44,823 nucleotides of DNA from Promethearchaeota archaeon (GCA_014730295.1 WJIN01000006.1:1-44823); one strand, 5' to 3'; positions 26,902-36,542 are shown, counted from the first letter of the stretch. The notes: generated by a model not told the origin, from the sequence alone. Program-made: numbers and translations.

Positions 26902-28266
26902 TTATACAGATTTAAATTCGGTCTTTTTAGTACCAAATAGTCCTAATGAGACACCAAGTTCGTGAGCTTCTTCTTTTTTGGCATATTTCTTAAGATCCAT
27001 ACCTGCCATTACAGCATCGATCGCTTGTCTGAAAGCTTTTGCTCCTGCGATTGGCCCCTCTGGATGTCCATGGATGGCCCCACCGCTTCCAATCATAATA
27101 TTGGTCCCTAAATCGTTAATGATTTTATCAACAATTCCCGGTGTTATTCCACCACTTGGCATTGGAAGGGTTCTTTTAATGTGTGGCGCGTTGCGCATTG
27201 GCATGACCATATGTCGTGCGGTCTCTTTAAATTTGTCAGCAATTGTAGGTGCTTTCCCGTATGGAGCGGGATGGACAATTGTATCACATCCTGCTAATCT
27301 GCCAAACTTTCCAAGAATTAATGGACTGGAAACTCCACCCCACGGATCTTGATATATCGCTCCAGCAAAATCCATATGACCTAATATTGGTACTTTTACA
27401 GAGGGATCTTCCGCTAATTTTCTCATTGCAGAATAGCCGACGGCAATATGGTTGACCATTAACGCATTAGCTCCGTGTTCTTGAGCTATATCCGCCAATT
27501 CAAACATTCTTTCCACTCTATCTGTGATATTGACCGTATATAAGGTCTTTTCACCCTTTTCCTCATCGGCTCGATCAAGAGCTTCCATAAATTGCGTTAC
27601 TCGTTCGGGAACTGGATTAAAGTCTGTATCTGCGATTAACTCGTCGTCCTTGATAATATCACACCCTCCGACAGCCGCTTTATAGGCCAATTCAGCAGCG
27701 GGTGTTTCGCTTAAGGTATAGACACACGGTTTAATCATGTTATTCAATAATGGTCTCTCCGGAACTCCTAAAATCTTTCTGATACCCTCATCTCCAAATT
27801 TAGGGCCTTTAAAATCCTTTAAGAATTCTTTTGGAAACCGGACATCGACCATCTTTAATGGACCGCCCATAGAAATGTTTCCAAATATAGTTGTAAACAT
27901 TAAGGGGAATTGAGGTCGGAAATTTAATGGATAGGCGACTTGGACAACCCAGTCTCTATATTTTGGGCTATCAAAAAACTCTTCTACCCCTTCATATTCA
28001 AAATCGGGAACAGACCATAGTCCAATAACTTTCGCAACATGCTTTCTTCGTGTCTCTGGAGTTTCTGCTGGTACGGGGGTAAAAGTACCCGTGGATTGCT
28101 CGATACATAATGACTGTGTCATATAAAACGCATCCATTCTACGATGAAGTCGGGCTATATATGTGGCGATAATATGTGTTTCGTAATCTATGTCTTCTGG
28201 AAGTGCATTAGGTTTGCTTAAATTGTCTAAATCAAATTTATCAAATTGATCAGGTAATTTCGACAT
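26902..28266 (-). CDS. RuBisCO-like protein (Form IV-like large subunit homologue)
   Basis: 454 residues with the N-terminal ferredoxin-like and TIM-barrel domains of RuBisCO. Retained: EQSTGTF (equivalents of Glu60 and Thr65), FGN (Asn123), Lys179 in MIKP (Lys175), the metal site KDDE with the carbamylatable Lys206 (Lys201), SGG (Ser379) and GSGGAIHGHPEGP. Changed: the Lys177 position is Cys181, the HxHRA motif (His294/Arg295) reads GHMDFAGA, and the loop-6 region is HPAPYGK rather than HSGTVVGK. These changes match Form IV proteins such as MtnW, so true carboxylation is doubtful; an enolase or isomerase role is possible. Transcription is divergent from the 28448 gene. Confidence 0.85.
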   Translation of the reverse strand: MSKLPDQFDKFDLDNLSKPNALPEDIDYETHIIATYIARLHRRMDAFYMTQSLCIEQSTGTFTPVPAETPETRRKHVAKVIGLWSVPDFEYEGVEEFFDSPKYRDWVVQVAYPLNFRPQFPLMFTTIFGNISMGGPLKMVDVRFPKEFLKDFKGPKFGDEGIRKILGVPERPLLNNMIKPCVYTLSETPAAELAYKAAVGGCDIIKDDELIADTDFNPVPERVTQFMEALDRADEEKGEKTLYTVNITDRVERMFELADIAQEHGANALMVNHIAVGYSAMRKLAEDPSVKVPILGHMDFAGAIYQDPWGGVSSPLILGKFGRLAGCDTIVHPAPYGKAPTIADKFKETARHMVMPMRNAPHIKRTLPMPSGGITPGIVDKIINDLGTNIMIGSGGAIHGHPEGPIAGAKAFRQAIDAVMAGMDLKKYAKKEEAHELGVSLGLFGTKKTEFKSV

Positions 28267-28447
28267 TTTTTTTACATATTTTGTTTTAATTTTTAATCGA
28301 TTGAAATACGTTAATATTTTTTAATGAACTTGGATTTTTAAATCTTTAGTAAATTTGTATAAATATTTTTACAAAAAGAGTAAATTTAAATTAGGTGCTC
28401 TCATAATAGAATATAACAACAATTTAAAAATGTGACAATTTCAGAGC

Positions 28448-29431
28448 ATGCCAGAGGAGAACGATGATTTCATAAAATATGCCAGATATCACAATATTTC
28501 CGATTTTGCAAATTTTTCGATTAAGGATATCATCGCATTACAATTTCTTGTCCGATATAGGGAACCAATTGTGAGGCATTTATTATACACTGAAGTAAAA
28601 CAATTCATTGAATTCAAGGAAAAAATTCCTCAAGAAAAAGAACTTTCTAAGAGCCCCGCTTATAAGAAAAACTTTTATGATTTTATCACAGAAAAAAAGC
28701 AGTTATATCCCCCCAGTTTCTATAATATGCTTAGCAATTTTGAAGAGAAAGGTCTTTTGCGCTTTCAAGAAAGTGATTCAGGAAAAATCCCGAATATTGA
28801 GGCAACCCCCTATACAAATTATCCGCCTCAACTATTAATTAAATTCCTCATAAATAATAACGTAATGGTCTCAGAGGAATTCCGTCAAGAATTTTCCAAA
28901 CATTTTGCCGAAAAAATTAAGAACCAACATTTTGAGCGAATTCTTTCGATATGGTTTTCTGAATATGTGATGGTTCCCATCATCAAATTGCTTTCTGATT
29001 ATACCACAGAACAATTCATTTTGTCAAAAAATGGGGGAGACATATTAAATGGGACTCAAATAGAAGATATTAAAATAACCGAGATGATTTCAAAACATAT
29101 CTCCGCCCCGGAAGATATTTTTGATGCGATTATCATCCCCGTCTATAAGAAAGATCCAAAATTTCATAATATGGGACGTATTGAAATTTTACAAGAAGTT
29201 GCCCGCGTTATAAAACCTCAGGGTCTTATCATCTTAGTGGCTATTGCGAAAGTGCCATTTATGGAAAACATTTTCCTCAATGACCTGATTAAGCTATATA
29301 ATCTGGCGCTTAATAATCGCATTTTTTCCGAGAAGGAATTAGCATTTGATATGAAAAAGGCCGATTTTTTGGATATTGAGACTTTTGAACATCAAGGATT
29401 ATTAATTGGAATAGGCAAGAAAAAAAAATAA
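28448..29431 (+). CDS. Winged-helix plus degenerate methyltransferase-like protein
   Basis: 327 residues. The N-terminal part (about 20-145) looks like a winged-helix region (YNMLSNFEEKGLLRF). Residues about 175-325 resemble the second half of a class I methyltransferase (FDAIIIPVYKKD, then EILQEVARVIKPQGLIILVAI, as in the strand-5 region). The glycine-rich SAM loop that normally comes first is not recognisable. It could be a regulator that uses a decayed methyltransferase fold. The gene is divergent from the RuBisCO-like gene, so a role near that gene is possible but unproven. Confidence 0.55.
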   Translation: MPEENDDFIKYARYHNISDFANFSIKDIIALQFLVRYREPIVRHLLYTEVKQFIEFKEKIPQEKELSKSPAYKKNFYDFITEKKQLYPPSFYNMLSNFEEKGLLRFQESDSGKIPNIEATPYTNYPPQLLIKFLINNNVMVSEEFRQEFSKHFAEKIKNQHFERILSIWFSEYVMVPIIKLLSDYTTEQFILSKNGGDILNGTQIEDIKITEMISKHISAPEDIFDAIIIPVYKKDPKFHNMGRIEILQEVARVIKPQGLIILVAIAKVPFMENIFLNDLIKLYNLALNNRIFSEKELAFDMKKADFLDIETFEHQGLLIGIGKKKK

Positions 29432-29584
29432 TTCTGATATTCCCTATTTCTAACTTCATTCCCTTCTAAAATCTATCAATTTTGGTGTTGAAATTAGTTA
29501 TAGTATAGATATAGTTCATTTCGAAAATATTATAAAAAAAGTATAAAAATTAAAAAAATAATAGATTAGATTGTTGATTTATAT

Positions 29585-30694
29585 TTATTCTTCTGCTTTT
29601 ACTTTTGCTGATTCTTTTGTCGTTTCGAAAGTACTTTCTAACACGTTCAGATATTCGACTAATACTTCGGTTGCTTTGGATTTTTTCTCATACTGTTCCT
29701 TGATGATATTCAACAGATATTTTGGAAAGATGCGTTTTATTGCGAAGTCCGAAAGTAAGGCATAATACTCATTGTTTTGTTTATCTTGGAACACTTGGAT
29801 CATGTTATTGTTCCATAAGAGTTTCAAGACTTCATCCAAATCATCTACGCCTTTCTTTTTGAGTTTCTCTAAGTCATTTTTCGTGACGATCGAGGTTCTG
29901 AGTAATCGGAGAGTTTCATAGGTCTGCGGATTAATAAACAGCTCAATAATTCCGAGATTATCGTCTTCCGTTGGTTTATAGTTCGCAAAGAACTTTTTAA
30001 CCTCTGTCTTATAATCATCAGAAAGTGGAGCCGGTAATCCACGGTCGCTTGGATCTTTTAGAAGTTTCACTGGCGGTCGCCGAAGCATGATCATATCATT
30101 GGTGAGAAATATTAGCTCGGATGGCATTCCTTTGACAGATGCCTCCTTGATAACTTCTCGCTTAACCAACTCAATTAACACGCCGTCTAAATCCACGAAT
30201 CCCTGCTTATATTTATCCTTTAACCATACTGAGAGTTCTGACTTTGATACGACACCTTCATCCCGAAGACGATTGATGATCATCCGTTTTATCTCGTCTT
30301 CGTAGGTGATCGCGAGTCTCTGCTCGTCATTAAGCGTAGGATATACAGAAATACGTTGGAAGAGTGATGGAATCATATCTTTATACGCTTCATCTTCAAG
30401 ATTCTGTAGGATGGTTCGAGCTACGTCTGCTAATCCTCCCTCATAGGAATCTGGATCTTCATCCACATTCAAGAGGAGTAAAATGTAATAACCCGAATCG
30501 GGTCCCGTATAATATGAAGCAATATTCAATGAACCTACCATCAAGCTGATCATCCCCGCCTCTCCGCTATATTCGTGCGTGCTGTAGACTTGCATCAACG
30601 TTTTATCGGTGATGGCGATTTCATCAGGATATTTCGAAAGGATCTCGGTACCCACACGTTCATTCCAGCGCATTAACACTAATCCGACTGGCAT
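29585..30694 (-). CDS. Longin-like/winged-helix cytosolic protein
   Basis: 369 residues. Residues about 1-110 fit a longin/roadblock-type fold: strand VGLVLMRWNERVG, later GYYILLLLNVDEDPDSYEGG and the helix LADVARTILQNLED. Two winged-helix-like segments follow (about 130-195 and 250-320; RLRDEGVVSKSELSVWL and KNDLEKLKKKGVDDLDEVL), then a helical tail. The ATG abuts the TAA of the surface-protein gene with no gap, and a strong Shine-Dalgarno (GGGAGGTGC) lies inside the end of that gene, so the two are translationally coupled. This suggests it may work with the cytosolic tail of the surface protein. The function is unknown. Confidence 0.6.
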   Translation of the reverse strand: MPVGLVLMRWNERVGTEILSKYPDEIAITDKTLMQVYSTHEYSGEAGMISLMVGSLNIASYYTGPDSGYYILLLLNVDEDPDSYEGGLADVARTILQNLEDEAYKDMIPSLFQRISVYPTLNDEQRLAITYEDEIKRMIINRLRDEGVVSKSELSVWLKDKYKQGFVDLDGVLIELVKREVIKEASVKGMPSELIFLTNDMIMLRRPPVKLLKDPSDRGLPAPLSDDYKTEVKKFFANYKPTEDDNLGIIELFINPQTYETLRLLRTSIVTKNDLEKLKKKGVDDLDEVLKLLWNNNMIQVFQDKQNNEYYALLSDFAIKRIFPKYLLNIIKEQYEKKSKATEVLVEYLNVLESTFETTKESAKVKAEE

Positions 30695-33600
30695 TTATTG
30701 AGCACCTCCCTCGGGTGATTTATTGAGTCTTTTACCTTTCTTGCCCTGTAATCCAAGCTTCTCTTCGAGAGATAAACCAAGTTGCTCCCAATCTTCACCA
30801 TACATTTCTGCGATAAATTCTTCCTTGGATGGATATAGATTTTTCTCCGATATAGATTTTCCGCCTTTAATTTCTTTCTTTATAGCCCTAGATTTCTTAA
30901 TGAAATCGGGTATTCGAGCAACTTGTACATACCGATAAGTCGCCAAACTTCCGGCAACCGCTCCAACACCAATAATTATCATTAGGAAATAGAACATCGG
31001 AAATCCTGGGAAGATCTCGGTCATTCCCACAACGATAGTTAGCGAATACTCATCGGTAACATAGTCTGTTTTCTCTCCATAGACTGTTCCCGTAAGAGTT
31101 TGTGGTTGGATAAATGCATTAATATCTCCGGTTGGAAATTGTACTTGATATTCTCCGTTTCCTAAGGATGTAAATGAATAATTCTTATTATTCACTTCGA
31201 GTATTAAGTTTGCTCCTTCTAATGGAAGTGATCCATTTGTGGGATCTGTCAATTGAAATTTCACCAGTATATTTTCTCCTTGTACTCCTGACACTTGACG
31301 ATTAGAACCCGAGAGTAAATTAAAAGTAATTTCTCTTGGATTTATATCTAAAGTAACGACAATAGCTTTAAGTTGATAGTTTTCCTTTTGCATAAATCCT
31401 TCAATTTGATAATTTCCAATTGGAAGATTTTCAGTATCAGCATCAATCACCCAATAGCCCGCCTCATATGTCATTGTACCCGGAATACCAGAACCGATTA
31501 TTGGATTACCTTGTTCGTCTAATTCATATAATGTATATTCATTGAGATCAAGATCAGAAATAATCGATGAATCTAAACTATTTTGGTACTGGAACGTAAA
31601 TAGTAATGAGGAAGTAATGTAGGTATCTTTATTCTGAGTGTAAAAAGATCGTGATTCCCCGTTAATAGTTGTTGGAACATCATTAATTATTATGTTAAAT
31701 TCATAATTAGCTTTTTCTGTATGATTTTCTAATCCTATTGTTATTTCTATGGTATATTTTGATGTCTCAGCTGCAAGTGAAGAATCAAATTCTAAGACAA
31801 AATATTCTGGATTAATTTGATCTTCAATTAAAGTTCCGCTTCCATAATCCCAAGTATAACTTTTCTTGTCTGCTTCTAAGTCCGAACCAGAAGAGCTTTC
31901 GAAATATTTTATTGATATGTTTATAGTTTGTCCATAATAAAGGCTTATTTGATATTTATTAGCTACTTTATTGAGTTCAATTCCTGTAGAATAATTATGA
32001 AGTGAGATTCCTGTGGATATCGCACTTATATTTATTGTCGCTAAAGTTAACGATGTGCTCTGATATTGGGCTCTGAACCCGAATAATCGCAACCTGTAAT
32101 TCTTAGAACTATATCCTGCGGATAAAGTGCCGGAATCAATCTCGATAGAATAATTTCCATCACCAATGAAATTCAAGTCCAATTCTCTTATTAAACTATC
32201 TGTAAGTGCATCATATATAAAACAAGTGACACTCCCGCTTCCATCGTCTGGACTATACCCACTAGGGTGGGTTTGTGTAAAAGTAAAATTAGTCCAGATC
32301 GTGAAATTCTCTCCCCAAACTAAACTTGTTTGAGTTATATTTGATTCAGCAAAATTTGTTCTCCATTGTCCAAATTGAGTAAACATCTTTAGAATTATTG
32401 TTGCTTCTCCGTTTAATGTATAATTGTAGCCCCCGATTTTATTGGATGGGTTAAAATTCTGATCAGAGGAATTGACATAGAATTCTCCTATTTGCGTTTG
32501 TGTCCACCAGAGAGTAATGTTTAGTACTGTACCAGTTCTATACCAGAAAACTATGTTATTTGTTTTACCAAGTGCGGTACCAAATTCGTTAGTTTTAAAC
32601 CCACTTGTCTGAGTACTTTCTGTAATTTCTGTTGTGGTACCATTTTCAAAAATCTTGACAGTAATCCCTTCCATAGGGTCAAAATTTACATCATCTCGGA
32701 CGGTTATATTCAATTTCGCCATTCCAGTATTGATATGTTCGACATAGGTGTGAGTTAGAATAATCTCAATATTACCTAAGCAAACAGAGGTATTTTGACC
32801 AATTATGGAAAATCTTATGCCTTCTATATCATCAAATTCGGAATCATCAAGAATATTTAAACTTAAACTAAGATTTTCTCTATCAGAATCAGTATAATCT
32901 TCATTAAATGCCTGCGGTCCAAGAACATCTTCCCAGTAATAAACAGTCAATTCGCTAATATTATCATTCATGTTTATAAATTCTAATCTCGCTTCTACGA
33001 CTTCTTCGTAAGTCCTTTCATTAAGAAATACATCTTTACGTACTCGGTACCCATCACTTCCAATTGCCTCTCCATCTATTTCTGCATCATAATTTTCGAT
33101 TATATCATCTCTTGAAATCGTACTTGAGTTTAACAACATAGGAGATTCAGCAAAATCGTCATTTTCATAATATAAATCATAGTTATAACTCGTATCATTT
33201 AACCAAACAAATTGGGCTGTTCCTTGCTCATTTAAATCAAGTTTTGCTAAAGAGGTATCAGTTGTATCATTAACAACAATATATCCATAATTCAAAGCAT
33301 AACCATCAACATCAACTACTTCAAAATCAATGGTCCACAAATTTGCGTATATTGTTTCCGTTTTTGAAAGTTCTGTGAATTCATAATATGGTGATGCTTC
33401 ATTACTTGAATTGAAGACAGTTTCAGTTCTACTCCCATAAGTTGCATCTGTTAATGTATAATTCACAGAAATTGTATAATTTTCAAAAGGAACATCTTCA
33501 AAGATAGCCTCTCCATTTGAGTCGGCTGTATCCGTGAAATTAGGACCTAAACTCCAATCGGGTTCTTGAGCACCCGACGCATCCCAGAGAAACACTTCTG

Positions 33601-34906
33601 CTCCTGAGATTCTTCGGCCATCAACATCTCGTATAATTACAGTCACATCCGTTCCAACATCTTGTTCATCTTCTAATGAGGTCTCTAATAGATAGTTATT
33701 ATAAATCCAATCCGCTTCGTTTTGTGATAATTCTTTTCTGAATACTCTAAGCTCATCGATCACTCCGTCAAATTCTGAGCCCGCATGATCCAATTCACAA
33801 TTTTGTGCAATCACGAAAAGATCTTCTTGACCAGGTTCCGCACCTAATCGTGTGTCTTCGCCTGTTTGGGTTCCGCTATAAGATCCATATGATCCATTAT
33901 AATAGATTCTCTGAGCTCCATTTTGTGGATTATAGGTAAATACAATATGATACCATTCATTCTGATTGATTGTTGGCCCATTTAACTGTGCAGAATTTCC
34001 CGTAACTGGGTTTGTATCTAGTTGGACTCTGCCATTCCTTAGCCATAAAGCCCAAAAATTCGATCCATCTGTAGTAACTATTCTTGGAGTCCCACCTTGG
34101 GGTGTATCTTGCTTAAACCAGACTGAAACCGAGATAGGTGTTAATTGTTCTCTTGCTGTTAAATCAGGATCTGACAGGCTCCAGTTTACTTCTGCCCAAT
34201 TATTATTATCTCCTTCAGCAACAAACCCAGAACCAACGATTCCTTGATAATTACCTGGAGATCCGCCACTAGGACTAACTTCCGCATTATGATCTCCAAC
34301 TTCATCAGGAAGGCCATTAAATCCTCCTGAGAAATCTTCAAAAGAATACCAAGCAATCCCAAGGGGATTTTGACTCATATAAGTAGATCCTTCGACTGCA
34401 TTATCGCTTCCGTAATAGATGTAGGTATCATCTGTACTAGCTCCTGCAGCAATATCCGTTTCAAACCACACGGTCGCGGTACCACTTTCGGTTCCCGCAC
34501 TGTTATTATTCTGGATAAAGAGAGAATGGTTATAATCCTTTTTTACATAATAAGCAAGTTCAGAACCATCTTTTATAATGCGTATATCATTAAGACTTGC
34601 TTGAATTTTGTTACTTGCAACGAGGGTTTGGTAATCGATGGTGACAAAAGTTGTAAAATCCGTAAAAGCTTGTGAATATGGATTTGTGATATTAATAGGA
34701 CTTCTGTATTTGTAAGTAGCATTCCACCATAATGCTTCACCATTTGAACTCGTTTTTAAAGGATCGGTTCCCGGTTGGTCAGTTAATCCGCTCGAATTCA
34801 ATGGAGTAGGTGAAAAAAGTGCCAATAAAGATGTCGTCGTAAGTACCAGTAGTAAAAGTATTGAGAAGAATGTTTTCTTTGTTTTTATTGAATTTTTTCT
34901 GTTCAT
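30695..34906 (-). CDS. Large surface protein: signal peptide, DUF2341, LamG, Ig-like domains, C-terminal membrane anchor
   Basis: 1403 residues. A signal peptide (KTFFSILLLLVLTTTSLLAL, about 14-33) is followed by a DUF2341-like module (about 60-180, starting WWNATYKYRSPINI), a concanavalin/LamG-type domain (about 185-400; EWYHIVFTYNPQNGAQRIYYN and GVIDELRVFRKELS) and about nine hundred residues of beta modules, some like carboxypeptidase regulatory domains (VIIRDVDGRRISGAEV). One membrane helix (about 1304-1324) precedes a charged cytosolic tail of about 78 residues. Many N-x-S/T sites are present, as expected for a glycosylated archaeal surface protein. It probably binds carbohydrate or contacts other cells; this is inferred. 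It is cotranscribed with the longin-like gene. Confidence 0.85.
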   Translation of the reverse strand: MNRKNSIKTKKTFFSILLLLVLTTTSLLALFSPTPLNSSGLTDQPGTDPLKTSSNGEALWWNATYKYRSPINITNPYSQAFTDFTTFVTIDYQTLVASNKIQASLNDIRIIKDGSELAYYVKKDYNHSLFIQNNNSAGTESGTATVWFETDIAAGASTDDTYIYYGSDNAVEGSTYMSQNPLGIAWYSFEDFSGGFNGLPDEVGDHNAEVSPSGGSPGNYQGIVGSGFVAEGDNNNWAEVNWSLSDPDLTAREQLTPISVSVWFKQDTPQGGTPRIVTTDGSNFWALWLRNGRVQLDTNPVTGNSAQLNGPTINQNEWYHIVFTYNPQNGAQRIYYNGSYGSYSGTQTGEDTRLGAEPGQEDLFVIAQNCELDHAGSEFDGVIDELRVFRKELSQNEADWIYNNYLLETSLEDEQDVGTDVTVIIRDVDGRRISGAEVFLWDASGAQEPDWSLGPNFTDTADSNGEAIFEDVPFENYTISVNYTLTDATYGSRTETVFNSSNEASPYYEFTELSKTETIYANLWTIDFEVVDVDGYALNYGYIVVNDTTDTSLAKLDLNEQGTAQFVWLNDTSYNYDLYYENDDFAESPMLLNSSTISRDDIIENYDAEIDGEAIGSDGYRVRKDVFLNERTYEEVVEARLEFINMNDNISELTVYYWEDVLGPQAFNEDYTDSDRENLSLSLNILDDSEFDDIEGIRFSIIGQNTSVCLGNIEIILTHTYVEHINTGMAKLNITVRDDVNFDPMEGITVKIFENGTTTEITESTQTSGFKTNEFGTALGKTNNIVFWYRTGTVLNITLWWTQTQIGEFYVNSSDQNFNPSNKIGGYNYTLNGEATIILKMFTQFGQWRTNFAESNITQTSLVWGENFTIWTNFTFTQTHPSGYSPDDGSGSVTCFIYDALTDSLIRELDLNFIGDGNYSIEIDSGTLSAGYSSKNYRLRLFGFRAQYQSTSLTLATINISAISTGISLHNYSTGIELNKVANKYQISLYYGQTINISIKYFESSSGSDLEADKKSYTWDYGSGTLIEDQINPEYFVLEFDSSLAAETSKYTIEITIGLENHTEKANYEFNIIINDVPTTINGESRSFYTQNKDTYITSSLLFTFQYQNSLDSSIISDLDLNEYTLYELDEQGNPIIGSGIPGTMTYEAGYWVIDADTENLPIGNYQIEGFMQKENYQLKAIVVTLDINPREITFNLLSGSNRQVSGVQGENILVKFQLTDPTNGSLPLEGANLILEVNNKNYSFTSLGNGEYQVQFPTGDINAFIQPQTLTGTVYGEKTDYVTDEYSLTIVVGMTEIFPGFPMFYFLMIIIGVGAVAGSLATYRYVQVARIPDFIKKSRAIKKEIKGGKSISEKNLYPSKEEFIAEMYGEDWEQLGLSLEEKLGLQGKKGKRLNKSPEGGAQ

Positions 34907-35096
34907 AAACTTATTACCTTGTTATAAATAGATTGCTAAAATACTTCAAAATGTTATAAAGTATTTGTCATCTATTGTACAAATCTAAATTTTTTTTTAT
35001 AAAATTTGGGTTACCAAACTAATTAGAATTCAAATATTAAAATCTTTAGATTAGAAAACTATGATCTTACCTCCATAAGATCGAAATCAAAAATTT

Positions 35097-35765
35097 TTAG
35101 ATCTTGGCTTCTTTTATCAGCTCTAAAAAAATCCTTCTTTTCTTGGGACTTTCGGGATTATCAATTATAAAACCGCCTTGGAAATCTGTTTCCCGAGAGA
35201 TTATCTCTCCAATTTTGTCTAAAACGAGATCACTTTTGGGGTAAAATTGAAAGACAATTTTTGATCCAAATTTCAGTATCTCGAAAAAAGATTTCATCAA
35301 TATAGCAAAATTTTGTTCCCGTTTATTATTTGAAACGTCTCGATATATCCATTGGAGTGCAGAAATAGAAATAATGGCATCAAATGTTCGTGGTTTGAAG
35401 GGAGGATGAATCATATCTGCCGTTAAGGGATTTATATCGTTTAAATTGTAATAGGTAAGAAATTGAGAAATTAAATCGAATGCGACTACGGTATAACCTA
35501 AATACTTTAGATAAAAAGATGCGAAACCAGGGCCACATCCCGCATCTAAAATTAGACTGTTAGTATCCCTTAAATTTAAGATTTCTAATGCCCGTGCAGT
35601 GATTCGCGTTTGAATTCTCTGCATGTTTTTTGACAAGGCATACTCTTCAAGTCGTTTTCCTTTAAAATATTCAGTAACCTTTTTATATTTCTCCTCGGGA
35701 CGCTCCGTCTTGACATTAAAGGTATATTTATCATTCATGGCTAAAATATTATAGATTCGATTCAA
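35097..35765 (-). CDS. Bud23-like SSU rRNA guanine-N7 methyltransferase
   Basis: 222 residues, class I SAM methyltransferase. The SAM loop is ILDAGCGPGFAS. FDAIISISALQWIYRD is close to the FDGxISISAVQWL signature of eukaryotic Bud23/WBSCR22, and GGFIIDNPESPKKRRIFLEL matches the Bud23 GGLVVDYPNSxKAKK region. Eukaryotic Bud23 modifies a guanine in 18S rRNA with Trm112 as partner. The eukaryotic nuclear-localising C-terminal tail is absent. An alternative is a related ubiE-type methyltransferase, but the ISISALQW and NPESPKK stretches favour Bud23. Translation could start at ATG 35765 or at ATG 35738 (MNDKYTF). It is divergent from the eS25-like gene. Confidence 0.75.
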   Translation of the reverse strand: MNRIYNILAMNDKYTFNVKTERPEEKYKKVTEYFKGKRLEEYALSKNMQRIQTRITARALEILNLRDTNSLILDAGCGPGFASFYLKYLGYTVVAFDLISQFLTYYNLNDINPLTADMIHPPFKPRTFDAIISISALQWIYRDVSNNKREQNFAILMKSFFEILKFGSKIVFQFYPKSDLVLDKIGEIISRETDFQGGFIIDNPESPKKRRIFLELIKEAKI

Positions 35766-35888
35766 AAAAAAAATTAAGTGTACTTCTATCTTTTATACTG
35801 AAAACCTAAATCAAAAATTTTATTATTTTTAGCTCCTTATAAAATGTAAGATTACTAGAACAAATGAATTAATTTCACGTGATACACC

Positions 35889-36188
35889 GTGTCTGATAAA
35901 GAAGATAAACTCTTAGTGCGTAGGGATACCCTAAATCTGAGGAGAAAGTACGGAAGAACCCAAAGGGTAAATGTGATCGAGCGAGATGCGTTTATCCCAC
36001 GAGGGATAGAAGAAGATATAAAAAACGACATTTTAAATCGGAAAGCCATTTTAGCATCTGATATTGCCGTAAAATATGATATCAGGGTTTCTACAGCGAA
36101 AAACTTGTTGGATAAATATGAAGAGGAAGGTTTGGTCGAGATATTAGATCCATCGTTAAAACTGAAAATATACGTACCTACTTCTTAA
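35889..36188 (+). CDS. Ribosomal protein eS25-like
   Basis: 99 residues with a GTG start (35889). A basic N-terminus is followed by a winged helix (about 35-99): IEEDIKNDILNRKAILASDI, AVKYDIRVSTAKNLLDKYEE and EGLVEIL, ending in IYVP. This matches the eS25 pattern of a helix-turn-helix with VSxARxxLxxLxxKGxI and a terminal YxP strand. eS25 sits on the small-subunit head and is found in eukaryotes and some archaea. A generic winged-helix DNA-binding protein is the alternative. The divergent partner is a Bud23-like small-subunit rRNA methyltransferase, which supports a ribosomal role. Confidence 0.7.
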   Translation: MSDKEDKLLVRRDTLNLRRKYGRTQRVNVIERDAFIPRGIEEDIKNDILNRKAILASDIAVKYDIRVSTAKNLLDKYEEEGLVEILDPSLKLKIYVPTS

Positions 36189-36419
36189 TGATTTAGCTGT
36201 TTTTTTTCAAATTTAATATTTCTAATAACCGAACATATACTCTAGTTCTTTTATCCTTTTTCAATTTAATATCTATTTTACAAATTCACCTTCATCATTA
36301 AATTCCAATCTAATGCCGTTATGCTAATATTTTGTCTTATATTCAGAAAGTTAAAATTTTTTGTTAAATTAATTTAAGATCAAGATATTAAGAAACTACT
36401 TAGACTAACTTAAACCTAA

Positions 36420-36522
36420 GCAGATGTAGTCTAGCCCGGTAAGGCGCTGGCTTCGAGAGCTGATCATACCGAATCAGCCAGTGCGCGTAATGCGTTCGGG
36501 GGTTCGAATCCCTCCATCTGCG
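36420..36522 (+). tRNA. tRNA-Ser (CGA) with an 18-nt intron
   Basis: Acceptor stem GCAGATG (36420-36426) pairs with CATCTGC (36515-36521), and the discriminator is G. The D stem is GTCT/AGGC, the anticodon stem CTGGC/GCCAG, and the T arm GGGGG-TTCGAAT-CCCTC. A 16-base variable arm (36482-36497, GCGC/GCGT stem) makes it class II. The anticodon CGA is at 36454-36456. The intron is 36458-36475, between positions 37 and 38: TTCG (36452-36455) pairs with CGAA (36470-36473) as the central 4-bp helix, with bulges AGA and TCA, a textbook bulge-helix-bulge splice site. No CCA is encoded. Confidence 0.95.
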
Positions 36523-36542
36523 TTTTTCTCTCGATTAAGGAG

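Noticed and set aside
26978..27455. Two plus-strand ORFs opposite the RuBisCO-like gene
   Set aside because: They are antisense shadows of a well-conserved coding region, with no ribosome-binding site and no homology.
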